DNA from: Stutzerimonas stutzeri
GTDB lineage: Bacteria; Pseudomonadota; Gammaproteobacteria; Pseudomonadales; Pseudomonadaceae
Length of the DNA: 64,000 nucleotides
Reading direction: 5' to 3'
Assembly (NCBI GenBank): GCA_002345575.1
Contig: DDVX01000020.1
Coordinates: 118,778 to 182,777, forward strand
Shown: positions 59,483 through 64,000 of the stretch, one piece after another
Layout: each line of letters begins with the position of its first letter
How positions within the stretch are numbered: the first letter of the stretch is position 1
Notes under the pieces: generated by a model
Databases searched by the model: none
The model's input: the letters and a program-made list of their open reading frames with translations, nothing else
Told to the model about the DNA's origin: nothing
Position numbers and translations under genes: made by a program

Positions 59483-59770
59483 TCAGTGGTCGTGGTTGCA
59501 ATCAGGGCCGTGCACGTGCTCCTCGTCGCCCGCTTCCATCGGCTCCATTTCCAGCTCCAGGCTGACCAGATTGGTCGCCAGTGGGCGCAGCAACAGGTTG
59601 GCATATTCGGTGTCGCCATCTTCTACGTCGACGCCAATCATCAGCTGGTTGTTGCCTACCTGCTGAATCCAGACTTCACGCCCCTGCCACATCACGGCAA
59701 AACGGGTACAGGAAGTTTCCAGCTGGGTGCCATCCACGTCTTCGAGGATCAGTTGCAGCGCATCGCTCAT
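59483..59770 (-). CDS. Uncharacterised protein with a C-terminal His-rich metal-binding tail
   Basis: 95 residues. A compact beta-rich domain (MSDALQLILEDVDGTQLETS, VGNNQLMIGVDVEDGDTEYA) is followed by an acidic linker (LELEMEPMEAGDEE) and the tail [11 protein letters not shown]. The tail is identical to residues 6-16 of the SEC-C protein at 43313-43513, while the rest is unrelated. Metal binding is inferred from the tail. The gene is short but has clear coding character; the body is unknown to me. Confidence 0.75.
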   Translation of the reverse strand: MSDALQLILEDVDGTQLETSCTRFAVMWQGREVWIQQVGNNQLMIGVDVEDGDTEYANLLLRPLATNLVSLELEMEPMEAGDEEHVHGPDCNHDH

Positions 59771-59792
59771 GTTGGTTCTCTCTATCTGGAAA

Positions 59793-59810
59793 GGGGCGGC
59801 GTAACCGCCC
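59793..59810 (-). terminator. Hairpin downstream of the aminotransferase gene
   Basis: GGGCGG / CCGCCC stem with loop GTAA or similar, next to a run of As on the plus strand. On the minus strand the T run comes before the stem, so it is a weak terminator for the aminotransferase and may simply be a leader hairpin of the following gene. Confidence 0.3.
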
Positions 59811-59821
59811 TAATAAAAAAA

Positions 59822-61860
<2,039 letters not shown>

Positions 61861-62088
61861 GACTCGATTCCTTGTTTAGAAGTGGGCCGACGTTACCCAG
61901 CACACCACACGGCGTAAAGCGCCGTGACTGACCGGCAAGTCACGAATCTTGCTGACTCGCCCGCCCCAAAAGGACTGAAAAACACCCTCGCATTCGCTTA
62001 AGCGCATGAAAAACCAAAAAACTTTTGCCATCCGGAAAGTGTTCGGCTACATTAGCGCGCCTCGACGGACAGCACGCCGTCGAGACCC

Positions 62089-62178
62089 GGTGAGGTGTCC
62101 GAGCGGTTGAAGGAGCACGCCTGGAAAGTGTGTATACGAGAAATCGTATCGTGGGTTCGAATCCCACCCTCACCGCCA
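62089..62178 (+). tRNA. tRNA-Ser (GGA)
   Basis: 90-base type II tRNA with CCA encoded. Acceptor stem GGTGAGG pairs with CCTCACC, then G and CCA. The anticodon stem CACGC/GTGTG encloses loop CTGGAAA with anticodon GGA (62123-62125). A long variable arm (ATACGAGAAATCGTAT) and T arm GTGGG-TTCGAAT-CCCAC follow. It reads UCC/UCU serine codons. A 3' terminator lies 12 bases downstream. Confidence 0.96.
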
Positions 62179-62190
62179 CTTTCGATATTG

Positions 62191-62228
62191 AAAAGCCCTG
62201 AAAACTGAAGAGTTTTCAGGGCTTTTTC
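62191..62228 (+). terminator. Rho-independent terminator after tRNA-Ser
   Basis: Perfect 16-bp stem (62191-62206 with 62211-62226) with loop GAAG and a run of Ts ending the stem. Key arms are AAAGCCCTGAAAACT and AGTTTTCAGGGCTTT. Confidence 0.92.
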
Positions 62229-62269
62229 GTTTGCGCATCATTTGATTTGCGCACGGGCAGGAAAGCAGA

Positions 62270-63355
62270 CTAGTGGTTTGTATTGACCAGATCACTGTGC
62301 TGCCGCCACTGGCGGGGGCTCACCCCGAACCATCGGCGAAACGCCCGCGAGAAGGCGCTGGTTTCCGAATAGCCGAGCAAGGGGGCCAGCTCGGAAATGG
62401 GCAGTTGCTGCTGACGCATGTAGTAAGTGGCCAGCTCCTGGCGCTGCTTGTCCACCAGCATAGAGAAATTCAGCCCTTGCTCACGCAAGCGACGCTGCAG
62501 AGACCAACTGTTCATACCCATTTGCTCGGCAATATCCTCCAGCACCGGCTCGCCTAGTAGCAGGCGCTGGCGAATCTGCGCGCGCGCATCATCGACGATG
62601 TCCGGTTCCGTGCGCCCTACCTGGCTGAGCTGGCGCAGGGAATCCTGCATGACCATCAGCAGAATCGGATCACTTCCCGGCATGGCGCGTGCCAGACCGA
62701 CCTTGGGAATCAATAACGAGTTATACGGCTGTTCGAAGTACACCGGCGCATCGAAGACCTTGCTGTGCTCATGCCAATCCGCCGGACGCGGATGCTCGAA
62801 GTGCACCGCGCGCGGCGCCCATTGGCTGCCTAATACATGGCGGATCAGGTTGCGCGCCATTCCCAGGGTGAGCTCGGCATCCTGCCGTCGGCAAAGGATA
62901 GCGCCATGCCGAACCTGATAATCGAAGCGGTAGCACTCACCGTCATCGACCAGGCGAATCAGGCTGTTGCGCTGGTGCAGGGGGAAGGCGCGGGCGAAGT
63001 TGATCAGCGCCTGCTCGACCGTTGCCGAGCACAGGCCGATGTAACCCAGCAGCCCCAACGCCTGCGGCTTGAACTGCTGGCCATAGTACAGGCCGAAGTT
63101 GTCGCAACCAGATTGCCGTGCCGCTTCCTCCAGCGTCTGGCAGTAGTTGGGCAGCGCCAGACTAAGGGTCGGATGCTGCAACAGGTCCGGGTCGATCCCC
63201 GACACACCGAGCACACGCTCCGCATCACCGCCCTGCTTCTCAATGAAGCTGCACAGGCCACTGGCGGCTGCAGCCAGAACGCCGGTGTGTTTTTGTCCGC
63301 TAGTGACAAGCGCCAGGCCGGCCGACGCATCTGACTGCTCGAAAAAGGAACTCAT
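62270..63355 (-). CDS. AraC family transcriptional regulator
   Basis: 361-residue regulator. An N-terminal Arabinose_bd-type sensing domain (about 35-220, with CGSNFGLYYGQ-like SGCDNFGLYYGQQFKPQALG) precedes two C-terminal helix-turn-helix motifs. These are LEDIAEQMGMNSWSLQRRLR (about 285-304) and ISELAPLLGYSETSAFSRAFRRWFG (in part, about 330-352). The start is the ATG at 63355. It is divergent from the aldehyde dehydrogenase gene, which it may regulate; that is inferred from position only. Confidence 0.9.
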   Translation of the reverse strand: MSSFFEQSDASAGLALVTSGQKHTGVLAAAASGLCSFIEKQGGDAERVLGVSGIDPDLLQHPTLSLALPNYCQTLEEAARQSGCDNFGLYYGQQFKPQALGLLGYIGLCSATVEQALINFARAFPLHQRNSLIRLVDDGECYRFDYQVRHGAILCRRQDAELTLGMARNLIRHVLGSQWAPRAVHFEHPRPADWHEHSKVFDAPVYFEQPYNSLLIPKVGLARAMPGSDPILLMVMQDSLRQLSQVGRTEPDIVDDARAQIRQRLLLGEPVLEDIAEQMGMNSWSLQRRLREQGLNFSMLVDKQRQELATYYMRQQQLPISELAPLLGYSETSAFSRAFRRWFGVSPRQWRQHSDLVNTNH

Positions 63356-63669
63356 CGAAGCCTCCACACCGTAACGTTCCGCGACATGAAGCAAGAAGCA
63401 CACCGCGCCTCACCAAGCCGCTCGGAGCCACAAGAATGCGACGCGCCTGCTGTAGAAATCGCTCCAGAACGTGTAATCACAAACACGCGCACCAAAGCCG
63501 GGCGCTCCTCTGGTACTGCGACAACTTGTCACGAAGTTGACTGTAGACGACAGCAGAGTCTTCCTCGGGTCAAGTTGAGCGCATGAAACTGACTCATGAT
63601 CAACCTGAGCCGTGCCGAGATTCGGCCAGTGCATCAATTATTACAAGAGTTATCCTTCGGAGGATTCCC
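63356..63669. other. 314-base divergent region between the AraC regulator and aldehyde dehydrogenase
   Basis: Holds the promoters of both genes. GCCGA-GAT-TCGGC (63614-63626) is an inverted repeat about 45-55 bases before the dehydrogenase ATG and could be an operator. GGAGG at 63657 is its ribosome binding site. No gene is seen. Confidence 0.5.
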
Positions 63670-64000
63670 ATGATCTACGCCAAACCCGGTACCGCAGGCG
63701 CCGTCATTTCCTTCAAGCCTCGCTACGGCAACTACATCGGTGGCGAATTCGTGCCGCCAGTGAAGGGTGAGTATTTCGTCAACACCTCGCCGGTCAACGG
63801 TGAAGTCATCGCCGAATTCCCGCGCTCCGGCGCCGAGGATATCGACAAGGCCCTGGACGCCGCCCACGCCGCGGCCGATGCCTGGGGCAAGACCTCAGTG
63901 CAGGATCGCTCCCTAGTCCTGCTGAAAATCGCTAACCGCATCGAAGCCAACCTGGAAAAACTCGCCGTCACCGAAACCTGGGACAACGGCAAGGCCGTGC
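63670..64000 (+). CDS. exaC: NAD-dependent aldehyde dehydrogenase, ExaC-like, 3' end outside the window
   Basis: Only the first 110 codons are present. It begins MIYAKPGTAGAVISFKPRYG, then NYIGGEFVPPVKGEYFVNTS and ETWDNGKAV, very like P. aeruginosa ExaC, which oxidises acetaldehyde during ethanol growth. The catalytic Cys lies beyond the window. GGAGG lies 8 bases before the ATG. Confidence 0.9.
   Translation, partial: MIYAKPGTAGAVISFKPRYGNYIGGEFVPPVKGEYFVNTSPVNGEVIAEFPRSGAEDIDKALDAAHAAADAWGKTSVQDRSLVLLKIANRIEANLEKLAVTETWDNGKAV

Noticed and set aside
63511..63528. Possible sigma-54 promoter before the aldehyde dehydrogenase gene
   Set aside because: TGG is present but no GC follows at the required distance (GG-N10-GC).

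Overview
This window looks like chromosomal DNA of a gamma-proteobacterium in the Pseudomonas lineage (Pseudomonas sensu lato, for example the stutzeri or halophilic branches). The evidence is the protein families and the gene order. The blocks plpD-marR-recQ, uup-slt and nagZ-psrA-lexA-sulA-(small orf)-(DUF6586)-topA-(DUF1653)-fadA-fadB are, from memory, arranged as in P. aeruginosa. No species is claimed. Coding density is high and most genes are housekeeping genes.

Layout. 1-17.3 kb: a partial DMT transporter, a SelW-like protein, the patatin-type Vd autotransporter PlpD, a MarR regulator with a SlyA-type operator, RecQ, a YecA-like protein, a DUF454 membrane protein, a DTW tRNA-modifying enzyme, a 41-residue protein, AceK, CysK and a DUF748 protein. 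A MoxR ATPase / GFA / VWA operon follows, then a three-gene operon with a glutamine amidotransferase, then a universal stress protein. 17.3-25.2 kb: a gene-free stretch with inverted repeats, an uncharacterised cysteine-containing protein, Uup, Slt, a MOSC protein, CheV and a YegS-like lipid kinase.

25.5-36.4 kb is the main accessory region, an exopolysaccharide locus of the Wzy/Wzc type: a Wca/Psl-type undecaprenyl-phosphate sugar-1-phosphate transferase, Wzb, Wzc, a secreted GH5 glycosidase, a Wzy-like membrane protein, a GT2, a WecG/TagA/CpsF (GT26) enzyme, a GDP-deoxysugar-type reductase, and Wza. The inner part (31.1-35.0 kb) is more A+T rich, is flanked by gene-poor spacers, and looks like an exchanged specificity cassette. 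No Wzx flippase is visible.

36.4-64 kb: YkgJ, PpnP, RimO, a DUF4242 protein, TrmO, a penicillin-acylase-family enzyme, three small envelope or metal-related genes, a decayed mtnP pseudogene, NagZ, an L,D-transpeptidase, PsrA, LexA-SulA, a second DMT transporter, TopA, FadA/FadB, a PtrB-like peptidase, an AruC/ArgD aminotransferase, an enoyl-CoA hydratase-like protein, tRNA-Ser(GGA), an AraC regulator and the start of an ExaC-like aldehyde dehydrogenase.

Regulation that can be read directly: a perfect PsrA-type palindrome over the psrA promoter, two LexA boxes over the lexA promoter, a SlyA-like box before marR, and strong terminators after fadA and tRNA-Ser. PsrA lies near the fadBA operon it controls in P. 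aeruginosa. The most unusual observations are the mtnP pseudogene, the identical histidine-rich metal-binding string in two unrelated small proteins, and the GT26 plus GH5 content of the exopolysaccharide locus, which suggests a beta-glucan-like backbone.
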